Shown: positions 31,757 to 43,480 of the stretch, piece after piece
Layout: every line of letters begins with the position of its first letter
Numbering within the stretch: position 1 is the stretch's first letter
Origin: Symsagittifera roscoffensis
Lineage: Eukaryota > Xenacoelomorpha > Acoela > Convolutidae
Reading direction: 5' to 3'
DNA: 64,000 nucleotides
NCBI RefSeq assembly: GCF_963678635.1
Contig: NC_087062.1
Span: forward strand, 7,550,193-7,614,192
The notes under the pieces: generated by a model
Told to the model about the DNA's origin: nothing
Seen by the model: the letters and a program-made list of their open reading frames with translations, nothing else
The model's database searches: none
Translations under genes and position numbers: made by a program

Positions 31757-32488
31757 GTGAGTACCAAACGGATTAGCTCTGTTACCGACCCCAAAAATAC
31801 GATGTTTAAGTATGCTTCATTTGGTTAAAATCACAGGTGTGGGATGCGACGAACGAGCAATATAAGGGTACTATAAGGTGGTCATTTCGGTTATCAGTCC
31901 AAAATAAACAAAATTGGTAATTTCAACACGTTTTTTTTTCAAATTGGTTAGCTATAAGAGGAAAAAAACAAAATGAGAATAAATTCGCTTAGATATTCAC
32001 CAGTATTAATATTGTGCATGTTACTTTGTGAATAACCCTAAAATTGGCCATTTTGGCTTCTTTTAGTCAAACTAAAATTACGCTAAAACTACCGAGTCGC
32101 AAATCGCTGAGAAAGTTCGTAGTTTAATTGATCATAATTAGGCTCTTATGTAGGCCAAAAGAGGGATCCTGTCTCCAATAAATAGTATAAAAAAAATTGT
32201 ATAACAGCCAAAACAAATTTTTTTAACAAAATTACCATACCGATTTTTGTTCCGACCATTGAAAATTGGGAAGAATTTTGTATTCGGATGTGTTTTTACA
32301 CTTTCGTATTGCGAGTTTTACAGTATTAGTACGAATCTTCTTTTTGTCTAACCTAAATCGCAAATGAAAGTGTCCATTAAAAGTGTTCACATATTTGGTG
32401 GCACTTTTGCTATAATCACAGTCGGTAGCATTGGAAGTTTTATAGAATTTATTCTCTGTTTTGTTCGTGGCTAGTGGTTGTAATGTAT

Positions 32489-32720
32489 TAAGCGCCGTGG
32501 CTAAGTGGTTAGTGCGTGAGACTCTAAATCTCTAGTTCGCAGATCGAAGCGGAGACAGTAAAGCCAAAATTTTACTAATTCGATGCTTATTTCTTTTTAT
32601 TGCACTTTTTAGAGCTGCTTTTTTCGTGTTCGCGCTAGCATTTGCGAAGCACAGCTTCACCTCTGTGTTGATTTTTTTGTTTCATTTTGTTTTCCATGCA
32701 CAACCAGGTACCACAATAAA
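32489..32720 (+). repeat. tRNA-like sequence, possible SINE head
   Basis: The 5' 70 bases have a good A-box (TGGCTAAGTGGTTAGTGCG), an anticodon-like stem-loop (GAGA CTCTAAA TCTC) and a degenerate B-box (AGATCGAAGCGG). Acceptor-stem pairing is absent, so it is not a working tRNA. Leu/Ser-type tRNAs look closest. The tail up to about 32720 ends in GCACAACCAGGTACCAC. A similar GCACAACCAGGTATCAC occurs at about 411, hinting at a dispersed family. Confidence 0.4.
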
Positions 32721-33629
32721 TCATCGAAATAGGTTGAGTGATATATCAGATTAAAACTATTCAGTCGTAATTCGAACGACATGAGAAAAACTTCAAAAGT
32801 TTATCCCGTTGTTCACAAAAACCGACTTGAAATTTTTTCCGAGCGAATTTTAGTCTGAGCGAAACTTTTTGAGCGAGGTGTGTGCCCGCGTAACGTTCGC
32901 TATATTAAAACTAGGATAAAAAAACTTGATATAAAAAACATCGGTTTTGCAAGCTTCATTTATCGCTTCTTTTGCCCATGAAAACTTTATACAAAACTTT
33001 GTTTAAAAAAATGTGCAAAAAATGATTTTTTTTCCATTTTGACATTTTTGATTGTGGCTTAAACTTTGTTGAAAAATAGGTGACGATTATGTTTAATTCA
33101 GTATCTTTTAAAGGGTAAGTATAGCTCTCTCGTCAGACCACGCACTAACAATGACTCTGATTTGAAGAAAAAACGTATTTCTTAGTTTTTTATGATTGGT
33201 CGGAACATTCTGTGCCACTTGCCGAACTACTCGCTACCTTCGATCCATTTCAAAATTTCTTCATACATTTTTTGCAGATAATTGTAATCTTGAAATAACG
33301 TATAAAAAACATTTGACAATGTTTTTACTCAGAAACCTTGGTAATTTTACCCAAGGAAAATTTGACCAGCGTCAAGTTGCTAACTCAATTTTGTTCCAAC
33401 CCAAGTCGCAAATAAAAAGTTTTAATTTATTTGGTGACACTCTTGCAGCATCATATCATTTTAATTTTTTTGCATAGTTTCAAGCCTTGATATCTGGTTG
33501 ATTGATGTCCAGGTCCTGCTTGATTGATAATATCAAATATTATAAAAAAAAATTGGGATTTGTTAATTGTTTTGTTTTTATCGAAACAACAAGTGATAGG
33601 AATCCTCCCTCCTCTATAACAGCTACACA

Positions 33630-34905
33630 TTTACAACCAATTCTGAGGTTCGAAATTGATTCGAAAAAACAGGTATTGTGACGCCCTAAATGTTCGATGA
33701 AAAATGTTTCGCTTAGAAAAAAATTATGAAATTCTACCCTTTTTTGGAGACTTTCTGTTTTTTCAGGAAAACTACTTCGCCAATTCTAAGGTTAACAGTT
33801 CGATCAAATTTGATTTTTTACCCAATTTTGTACTTTGTTTAGTTTCCAAAAAAACGACTTAAAAAGTCTGAATTTCAGGTTTCAGTCGAACGAAGTTGTT
33901 TTACATTCCCCTCAAAAGATAATTTTTGTGTACTATATGGCCTAGATAAATGCCCATTTTACAAATTTTGACATATTTTGAAAATTAGGTTTTACTTTTA
34001 ACATCCCATTGAAAAATATTATCAAACAGGTACCTCCAGCCTTTTTTTGAGGTGCTTTGAAAATTTATATGTACTTAATTTAAATCTTTGAAAGTTTTTT
34101 AAGAACTTTTTTATCAATTTTCAAAAAAAAGACTGGCCACAACCCTTTGTGCTTGCACAACCCGCTATTCTTTTCTTACTTTACTCGACGCTAGGGCCTT
34201 CGAAATTATCAGAGGGCAAAATTATTGAGTTTTTTTCTTTTTTTTGAAAAGTACCCTGCTCATTTTGAAATTAAAGATTAACTCAAATTGGTTTTAAAGA
34301 TTTCTCCCGCATAATCCGCCTAAGATGTACGATACAAAAAATGTCCAAACTTAGACATTTTGGAAACTTTAATTTCTCATTCAAAAGTACTCTTTCAACT
34401 CTGAGAATAAGGATTTTAATCGGAAAAAAAGTGGTTAGGAATTTTTCCTGCATAAATAGAAACCATTAGAGCCAAATCTGAGGTTCGAAATTTTAATAAA
34501 AAACGAATTTTGTAAAATTTCTATGCACCAATGCTGCCGCCCTCAGTGTTTGATGAACCAGTTTTCGCCTTTGATAAAATACAAATCCTGAAGTTATACC
34601 TTTTTTTGAGATATTTGTCTTTTCGAGAAAAATACCGCGACAAATCTAAGGTTGACAGTTCAATCAAATTTTATGTTTTTCACCCATTTTTGTCTTTTGC
34701 CTAATTTCCCAAAAGTGACTTAAAATATCTAACTTTCAGAAATCGATCGAACAGTGTTATTTCAAAAACGATTTTTTTGTACTTTTGGTAGGCGTCTAAA
34801 TTTCTAGATCAATGCCAAATTTTTGACAATTCGACATTATTTGAAATTTATGTATTACCTTTAACATCAGCCTGTTTAAGAAACGTTATCAAACAGGTAC
34901 CTCCA
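33630..34905. repeat. Diverged tandem duplication, unit about 850 bp
   Basis: Blocks at about 33640-34040 and 34470-34905 share landmarks in the same order: TCTGAGGTTCGAAATT, GCCCT followed by TGTTTGATGAA-like sequence, TCTTTTCAGGAAAA-like sequence, GGTTGACAGTTC, and TATCAAACAGGTACCTCCAGC near the end. Divergence is substantial. No coding potential is seen. Confidence 0.6.
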
Positions 34906-35989
34906 GCATTAGCAGGTCCTGTAGTGTTTTTTTTAATGTTAAGCGACATGATGCAGATGCTACAACATTTGACACTTAATCTTCAGGTTGGTTTTGTTTC
35001 CGGCAAATTGCATATTTTCTTTAGTTTTATTTTTTTTCTTCTTTTCTTTAGGTTATGCCGTTTTTGCGCTTGTGTTTGTGAAGTCGCGGGTTTTCCGCTG
35101 TGCACATAGTGAAATGACAATGTTTCGGCTTGAGTTTTACCAAAAAGACATTGGCAAAATTCGATGCACATTTTGTTCTTGTCATTTTTTGTCCAAAGTT
35201 AACCCCGATAAAACTTCAAATTTTGTTTGTTTGTTCCGGTTGATTTAAATCAGCAATGTATAACTTTGCACAATTGTCTTAATAATCTTACTAAAACCAA
35301 TCCAGAGCGTTTAATTTATAACAAGGTGTATCTGAATCTAAAAAGCAACTTCTTAACGCTGATAAGTTATTAACAATGATTTATTGACAGAAAAGTTGCC
35401 GTAGTGATCAATGATCTGGTACTGGAAAAATTAACTACGTTTAAATCTATCAACATAAATGACCCAGAATAGTCGAAACCTGATCTATTTTATAGCATTG
35501 TTTTTCAAAGGAAAGCCGTGATAACGAGAGAACAGCAATGAGTTGCACTGCGGCATTTACACAATTTCATTGATTAAAAAAAGTCGTACTCACCAATAAT
35601 CTAGTACTGGACAATTTAATTAAGTATCAGTATCAATCTATGATTAAAGATGGCAAAAATTGCCAGTGCCTGATCTAAGTTACGAAAATGTTGTAATAAT
35701 TCTAGAGCAGTAATAAATTGCACCTCAATGATTGCTTTTAGAGCCTCCTCTTGTGTGGTATCAGACAAACAACTTTCAGTCGTAACTCGGATTCCTATAA
35801 ACTGATTGAAATACTGACACACTTTTAAGTAAAATTTTAGTAACCAGAACCAAACTGAAGAAGTGTTTATTTGATAATACAATGAAACAAACTTATATGA
35901 GGTACATCTCGGAATAAATAATTTGTTATTATGTAGGTTGGCTCCTACAATTCGCATCACAAACTATTACTTCATTTACTCAAATGATT

Positions 35990-37371
35990 TTTAGTCGAAA
36001 AACTTAGCGTTATTATCTTTTTGATAAAAACGCTTTCTCAAATTAGTTTTGATCGAAACAAAAAAAACTCCACAAGGCTTAGAAAGATTCCAAGAAAAAT
36101 TGCAATAATAAATTCTTTTTTTTTCCAAAAAAAAACAAAATTTTGCCTTGATTGAAGGTTCTCTTTTACTTTTGCTCATGTTTTTTACTATGTAGTTTGG
36201 CTCCTACAATTCGCATAATAAACCATTACTTCATTTACTCAAATGATTTTTTAGTCAAATATCCTAGCCTTTTTACCTTTCGATTGACTTCCAAAGGTTG
36301 CGAAGCACAGAGCGTTGTTTATTTTTCATCAAAAACAGATCATGAAAAAGCTAAATTAAACTAATTAAGCATGAAAATTACTAATTTATCGTAATATGAT
36401 TTTTGAAAACCATGTATTTTCGGGAATTGTATCTCGCTTCAGTGTGTTCAAAAATATTGTTGAAAAATCAAACAACTTGAACTATCATTTGATGCTAGCT
36501 TGTTTTCGAACAACTTTGATTTTTGATTCGAACAACTTTCAGCAGTGGCATACAAAGATTACGTATTTCGGTGCTCTGTAAAATTGAACTTAATTGCCGA
36601 CCATTTTTCGGATCAAATAATTTCATGTTGTAAGTTCAGCTGACCTGCTAAATTAACCTCTTTTTGCTACTCTAAAACATTTTTTGCAAAAACTTTGCAT
36701 AGAAAGCTGCCCGAGAAAAATTAGACGCCGTCAAATGGTAAGTACGATGGAATTTTCGGAAGAGTTTTTTAGACCAAAATCGAGGGGATCCGCATTTTAG
36801 AATTTCTGATTACGGTGAAAAAGCTGGAGAAAATAAAACCCACGTTTTGTTTTTAGAACGGCATTTTTTAAATATAGAACGTATAACGTATATAGAAGTG
36901 ATGAGTTTTATTTTCTCGGGTGGTTTTTCTCCAGAACATTTTGTAGTTGAAGTTTTTCCGCGGTTTTGATCAAATATCAGGATACTCAAGGATTTGTTTT
37001 GATAGAAGCAGTCTTCGTATAATTAAGTTTGAGTAATTCGACACTTCTTAACCGGCGACAATTCGTAACAAGCGACAATTTGCAACAAGAAATGTTTCAC
37101 GACAATCTACCCGATTCCAATCTACCATATGATGCCAATCTATCTTTTTTATAAAGTTTTAATTGGTCAGAGATAACTGAGCATAATGTTGCAGCGATAA
37201 CCGGCTCTATTTTTCGTATCGAGCCCTACCCTCTGTTGCCAGGCTGGCAACACTTCGCTCTGCTGCGCTTGCATCCGGCACGAGACGAATGCTGCGCGTG
37301 AATCAGTGTTCCCAGCTTAATCTAATGTTACGAATTGTCGTCCGTTACGAATTGTCGCCCCACATTAAGTT
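35990..37371 (-). other. 3' flank of the TRIM-like gene, source of later duplications
   Basis: It contains a local repeat (GGCTCCTACAATTCGCAT at about 35940 and 36200). The stretch from about 36420 through the end of the TRIM gene reappears, diverged, at 41390-42060 and in part at 48103-48310. No gene is seen in it. CpG-rich sequence with CGACAATTCGTAAC-type motifs lies just after the TRIM stop codon. Confidence 0.5.
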
Positions 37372-38660
37372 TTATTTCATCTCGAACTTGAGGGTAGTAT
37401 AGCCACTCATGATGTTGCTGTTAGTCAGTCTCGACTGGTAATTGTCTCGACACAAAATCAGTGAGTTGGTTAACGCAGCTACAAATTTGATATCTTGCTT
37501 GTTGAAACTGTTTCGTTCTTCAATTTTGATAGGCGGCAGTTTTTGGCCGTCTTCAAGCCTAGTCAAATCGACTTTGTAAATTTCGGACTTGAAATTGTTG
37601 TTTGGGTATCTGTCGTCTGAAACGCACAGAAACCCGCGGCTCTCTGAGTCTGTCGCAAGAAACGTGACCGAAAATATTTCGGTGATATTTTCCAGCTGAA
37701 CTAATAATTTCTTGTTTTTCCCTTCGTCCTGGTCATCAAAACTAACAATACATAGTACATTCTTGGTCGTTTTGAAGGCAAAAAAATTAGCATGAAGAAA
37801 ATACGAAGCATGGTATAACAATCCGGCTTTCTCGTCCAAATGTAGCACCCGAACCAATTTTTTGTCATGGAGAATAAAACACTTTAGAACAATCGCCCCA
37901 CGCCTGGTAAAAAGAGCCATGTAATTCCGATTTCCTGAAATAAAGTACGATAGTCCGTTTAAGTCTTGTGGCGGAATAGCAAAATCCTGGACGTTAATTT
38001 TTTTTTCTGTTTTCAAGGTTTCAGTATTCAATAACTCGAAATGGACTTTTTTCGATTTGTTATTGTTAACAATAGCAATCAATTTGTCGGAGGCCATGCA
38101 AATATTGACTAGTATTGTGCCGTCTTTGCGTTGGTTCCAGTTATAAAGACCCTTGTCAACTAATTGGTCTCTTTCCAAATTGAATTTAGCCAACAAAATT
38201 TGATCATTTGAGTCTCCAAAACAAATTATGTTTCCTTTTGTATCCATGACTGCTTTCTTGCAACCGATTAGCGGAACAATCAAAGATTTATGTTTTGATA
38301 TCGTGAGAAATCTAAAAGTTTCTTCCAAAAATGCATTGTTTTTTCCCGGTGTATTCAAAGTAAGCTCGCGCATAGAGTCAATCGACGATTTCAAACTTTC
38401 CTCAGCGCCTTCGAATAGAAAGTTGATGTTGTAAATTAACCCGATGCGTATCATTTTCAAAGACTTAGCCTGTCCTGCCAATTGGGCGAATATTTCCTGA
38501 GTCGAAGTTCGGATTTCGGTCCCAGAACTTTCTTCGCTGATTTTATTTAGTCGGTTTTTAGCTTCCTCGATAGCTTCCAGAATTTGACTCAAATCATGTT
38601 CCCCGTCTTTAATAGACGTGGATATTTTCTCGACTGACGCTTTATATTTTTCCACTGATT
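37372..38660 (-). CDS. TRIM-like protein, exon 3 (coiled coil and C-terminal domain)
   Basis: The 1289-bp exon follows the acceptor CGTTTTCAG (read on the - strand) and ends with TAA at 37374-37372. It begins in phase 1, matching the end of exon 2. The first 60 residues (VEKYKASVEKISTSIKDGE, then LEAIEEAKNRLNKISEE) form a coiled coil after the B-box, as in TRIM proteins. The remaining 340 residues contain recurring strand-like blocks (KKAVMDTKGNIICFGD, then DKLIAIVNN, then FFAFKTTKNVLCIVSF, then SRGFLCVSDDRYP) that would suit a beta-propeller. I cannot name the fold and see no SPRY pattern. The three exons together give 583 residues. Confidence 0.8.
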
Positions 38661-39333
38661 CTGAAAACGGTACTTTTCCAGTTTCTCAAAAACAATCAAA
38701 AAACTCTCAAACCCGCGGTTCGGTTTTTTTCATGCTCATTTAACTTCATACTGTATGTGAATTGACTGTACAATCAAAATACATAGTTTTGTCCCATTGA
38801 GTTTGTCTCGTGTTTTACTCGTGTTTCACTCGTGTTTTAATTAAGGCGCTTTAAACTTGGTTTCAACTTTCATTTCAAAGCGCAGCCGAAGTTTGTTATC
38901 TCAAGCCATATGTAAAAAAAGTCTAAAATCTTAGGAAAAATGAATCTTTTGGCCCATTTTTTTGTCCATTGTCTTGAGATCCCTCCTAAAAATAAAGGTG
39001 ACATCTTTTAAAGGAAAGATTTTAGGGTTGTGTTGACAAAAAGGGGGTTTTGCAAAGGGGGTCCCCCATTGGTACTATTTTAAAACATTTTGAAACTTAC
39101 TGCAAAAACATAAAAACGTCATTCCTCTAGAAATGTGTGGAGCACACAAATTTGGAAATATTACTATATGCTATCCCTGAGAGTATTTTGACAGCACCCC
39201 TCATTACGAGATCAAACTGTGCACTGGATAGGAGCACAGTTTTGTGTCTGTATGTTCCTGGATTCCAGAGACAAGTCTTAAAATATGTCCCAAAATGTAA
39301 CTAATTTTGGCTGACCGACTGTAAGCTTTTGAA

Positions 39334-39353
39334 GGGGGGGGGGGGGGGGGGGG
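39334..39353 (+). repeat. G20 homopolymer inside a TRIM intron
   Basis: Twenty consecutive G residues on the + strand in intron 2 of the - strand TRIM gene. The run may form a G-quadruplex and is a likely sequencing or assembly weak point. A C-rich run (interrupted only briefly) occurs at 40089-40110 in intron 1. Confidence 0.9.
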
Positions 39354-39568
39354 CGTCGGTGTCCTTATATATTAATTTTGACGCAAGCTGAAAAAACGCA
39401 ACGTTTTGATCAAAACTTTCCAAAACTGCCTATAACACCATTTCTGGCCTGTTTTTCTTTCTACATTCGGCTGCGGCGCAAAAAAATTGACCAAAAGATG
39501 GTACTTTTAGTTATTTGAAAGAGATCGGAAAATCAATGTAACCTAAAAATAAAAGGTTGATAATGGAC

Positions 39569-39797
39569 TGGAAAAGATGCCTTTGGTTTCAATGTATTCG
39601 TCCAAAATCATCGACAGGTGAATTACGTCGTGATCGGCTGATTGTCGATGATCGGATCTCCAGCACACTCGGCAGATAAAGATATCACATCTTCGGCAAA
39701 AATACTCGCTAGGTTGGTTGTGATTAACACATAATTTGGTGTTGTCCGTTTCAGACGCAGAAGTTGCTTGTGTGTCTGATCCATAAGCTCTCATTGC
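39569..39797 (-). CDS. TRIM-like protein, exon 2 (B-box)
   Basis: The 229-bp exon has acceptor CAATTTCAG and donor CCA|GTCCAT. It begins in phase 0 and ends in phase 1. It encodes a B-box type 2 zinc site: CVNHNQPSEYFC, then CDIFICRVC, then SDHRQSADHDVIHL, with the Cys and His ligands in the expected spacing. B-boxes in RING proteins mediate oligomerisation. The exon ends just where the coiled coil should begin. Confidence 0.85.
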
Positions 39798-40407
39798 CTG
39801 AAATTGTCAAAAATTGGTATCTGAAATTGTCAGATTTTTTGGTCGAGGCATTTTTGGTTTTTTATTTTTTTAAATTTGAATTTAATTTGAAGTCATCGCT
39901 TTTTCATTTTCTTTGTGGTTTCATTCTTAGGACGACCAGAACCAAATTTCTTTGAAATGACAAAAAGGAGCAAACTTATCAGGAAAAAATTGAGACTGAC
40001 CTGCTACAAACGATTCTCTTAAAATATTAACAAAGGTGGAGACCCTTTGTGTAGTAGCGGTGCCGAATTCACAAACAAGAAGCACCAGACCCCCACCTCC
40101 CCCCCCCCCCAAAATCAACCTGTTCGCTACGCACTAAAAAGACCGATAATGTATAATGCAAAGCCGATCATTTGTGAAAGTTGCTAGGCTAATTTTGAAT
40201 GAGCTTTGAATTCTGTACCATCGGTGTCACCCATTTGTCAATCCTGTAGCTCGAAAACTTTTGATCTTTTTACTCATAGTGCTGCTTTCCTTGGGTTGAT
40301 AGCTTTCATTTACCGCCGGAACCGGTACTTTGACGGGATCCATTAAATTTTTTGTTTTCGTTAGCATGAATTGGATTCAAATAGTAACAAAAACGAAACT
40401 TGCGAAC

Positions 40408-40641
40408 CTCACTTGCTGAGCCGAGATCAAAATTTTTTGTCAGTTTGTCCTCATCTAAAACATCGACCAAAATGTCCTGCTTGCAGACGGCACATTTAGG
40501 CGGGTCACTTAGGTTCAACAGGTCTGTCAAACAAGTCCTTGGGGACCCGCAGTAGGAATGACCACATGGTAACATGCGAGGGTTCTCGAAGAACTCAAGA
40601 CAAATGCTGCATTCGAAAGCTTTCTGCAATCGGCTATTCAT
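40408..40641 (-). CDS. TRIM-like protein, exon 1 (RING finger, start codon)
   Basis: It starts at MNSRLQKAFEC. An upstream in-frame ATG at 40683 exists, but RING proteins usually begin close to the finger. The C3HC4 RING is CSIC, then CGHSYC, then CLTDLL, then CAVC, the mark of an E3 ubiquitin ligase. The exon is 78 codons and phase 0 if the donor is GAG|GTTCGC. An alternative donor A|GTGAGG four bases upstream would not fit the frame of exon 2. The gene lies wholly within the ferlin intron on the opposite strand. Biological role is not determined; TRIM proteins often act in ubiquitination and innate defence. Confidence 0.83.
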
Positions 40642-42044
40642 TTTGATGCAGCAGTTAAATGTATAGCGATGGTATTTGATCAAAAGAGGGTAAACAGTTT
40701 TCGGATCTCAATAAGTTTTAGAAAAGTTGGCAATAGATGTTTGAAATTTGTACTTTATGTTTTATGACAAACATTCAACGAATGTCAGGATACTGCAAAT
40801 ATTTGATGATGCAAGATTAATACCGAATGAGTAAGTGCCATTGATGAGTAAGAGTTTTATCATCAGTGATTTAGCCTAAAATTGTTGTTTCAGCTAAAAA
40901 AAAATGCTACTTTTCTTATTCAAGTTTTGCTATACAGTTTGAATTGAAACATGTGACATAGTTTCACACTATAATTAGAATTTTTTTTCGTTTTTTAGAC
41001 TAATTGGCCACCAGCTTTAATGCGAAGAGTGAAAACCTGTTAATCTTCTACAACTTTTCAAAGTTCATTTATGGTATAACTATTTACTTTTATGTTGATC
41101 TTTTTTTACCTAGAAAAATTAGAAGAAAACAATTAACAATTTGAGAAAAAAAGAAGTTCAAATTTTTTAAATTTTGCTTTGTTTTAACTTGATCGGATCA
41201 ACTTGTCCTGCTTGCTCAATATCAGACTTTCTTGCTTTTCTGATTAACGTACTGCTTCTTTGTAATTTGTAAAAAAAAAAATTAAATAAAAAGAGTTTTT
41301 GAGAGTGACCTCATAATTTTATCCTCATAACGCTTTCTCAAACTATTTCTGATTGAAATAAAAAAGGAATTTCGACAAGGCGGAAATTTTATCTCGCTTC
41401 AGTCTGTTCAAAAACATCGTTGGAAAATCAAACTAGCTAAACAATCATTTGATGTTAGTTTAGTTTAAACAAAAAACTGGTACTTTTGAATCAAACATTT
41501 TTCAGCAGTGGCATGCAAAGAATACTTCTTTGGGAGCTCTGTTAAACTGAAGAAAATTGCCGACCAGTTTCGGCGTCAACTATTTTGAATGTTGTAAGTT
41601 CAGCTGAACTCCTGAAATAATCTCTTTTTGCTACTTTAAAAAGTTTTCAGCAAAAAGTTTTCATAGAAAGCCGCCTGATAAAAAAGTTGGACGCAGTCAA
41701 AAAGTAATGTAGGTTGTAATTTTTGAGAGAGCTTCTTACTACCAAAATCGTGGAGATCCGCATTTCAGCATTTCTGATTACGGTGAAAATGCTGGAGAAA
41801 AGAAACGCAAACTTTTTTAGTTGAACTTTTGTTAAATATAGAACGTATAGAGTAATCGATTTTAAACAATCATGAGTTTTGTTCGCTCAATTTGTTTTTC
41901 AGCAGAACATTTTATGAATAAAATTTTCAGCGGTTTTTGATCTAACAGGCCCTAATCGAGTTTTTTAAGGTTTTGTTCTGACAAGCAGCTTAATTTAATG
42001 TTACGAACTGTCGTCTGTTACGAATTGTCGCCCCACGTTAGGTT

Positions 42045-42490
42045 TTATTTCATCTCGAATTTGAGGGTAGTAAATCCACTCATGATGTTGCTGTTAGTCA
42101 GTATCGACTGGTAATTACCTCGACTCAAAATCAGCGAATTGGTCAACGCAGCTACAATTTTGATATCTTGCTTGTTGAAATCATTTCGTTCTTCATTTTT
42201 GATAGGCGGTAGTTTTTGGCCATCTTCAAGCCCAGTCAAATCGACCTTGTATATTTCGGACTAAAAAGTTTTGTTTGGGTATCTGTCGTCTGAAACGCAC
42301 GCGGCTCTCTGAATCTGTCGCAAGAAACGCGACCAAAAACATTTCGGTGATGTTTTCCAGCTGAAATAATAATTTCGTGTTTTTTTTGTCATGGTCATCA
42401 AAAATAACAAAACATTAAACGTTCTTGGTCGTTTGGTCGTTTTGAAGACAAAATAATTAGTTTGAAGAAAAGATGAAGCAAGGTATAATA
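42045..42490 (-). pseudogene. Decayed copy of TRIM exon 3 (in copy A)
   Basis: The last 64 codons (GLEDGQKLPPIKNEERN through SGFTTLKFEMK) are still open and match the C-terminus of the intact gene at 37372 with few changes. Upstream, frameshifts and small deletions break the frame and similarity fades near 42490. There are no RING or B-box exons nearby. It is a non-functional fragment. Confidence 0.8.
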
Positions 42491-42689
42491 ATTCGTCAAT
42501 TTTTTCGGTAAATTTAGCTAAATTGGAGGTTAATTGATCTTAAATGACCTAATTTGACCAAAATCAAATAATTTATAAGTAAATTTGAAAAAAGACCTAT
42601 TATAATTTTGTTTATTTTGAGTGAGATTAATTTTGAGTTTAGCTAGCTCAGATGGCTCTATGTGGCCCACAGCTGGTAATTTTTGGAAT

Positions 42690-43480
42690 AATTTGGAGTT
42701 CATTTGTTTTAGTTGTACTTATTTCGACAAAACTCTTTTAAAATGAAAATTTATTTAACTTGGGCAAGTTGGTCTTAACTTGGGCAAAAATGGGCAAGTT
42801 TTTTTTGAATGAGATTTTTTTCTGGTTTAATTGGACTTATTCTGACATAATTTGGGCAAAATTCTACTGAAATGGAAAATTATCTGGCTTAATTGAGCTG
42901 AATTAAAATGGGCAAATTCTGTTAAAACGAAAGCTTTTTAGCTTTATCTGACTTTTTCTGATCAAACCTGGGTGATGTTTTGTTAACACGGAATTTTATC
43001 TAGCTTATTCAGATTTACTATGACCAACATTGGCCAAAATTCTGTTAAAATGGAAGTTTGTCTAGCTTAATCGGACATAATATGACAAAAGTTTGGCAAA
43101 ACTTTGTCAAAATTGAAGCTTATCTAGTTTAATTGGCTTCAATTTGACTAAAGTTGGGCCAAATTTTGTCAAAATTGAAGTTTTTCTAGCCTAATTGTAT
43201 CCATTTGAACTGAAATTGGGTCAAATTTAGTTTTAAAATAAATTCTGTTAGCTCTATTGGACTTATTTTGACCAAAATTAAGCAAAACCTTGCTAAGAAG
43301 AAATTTTATCTTATTTAATTGGACTCAATGACGTAGATTGGGCAAAATTTTGTTCAAACGATAGTTCATCTAGCCTAAACTGACTAATTGTGACTGAAAT
43401 TGGGCTGATTTCATTTTAAATGGATTTTTTCTAGCCTAATAAGACTGATTTTGACCACAAATAAGTAAATTTTTGTTAAT
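42690..43480. repeat. Degenerate tandem repeat, about 61 bp unit (copy A)
   Basis: A dozen or more variants of a unit containing TCTAGCTTAATTGGACTTA, then TTTTGACCAAAATTGGGCAA, then AATTTTGTTAAAATGGAA. Individual units differ by 10-25 percent by eye. The same series recurs in copy B, so it predates the segmental duplication. Confidence 0.75.
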
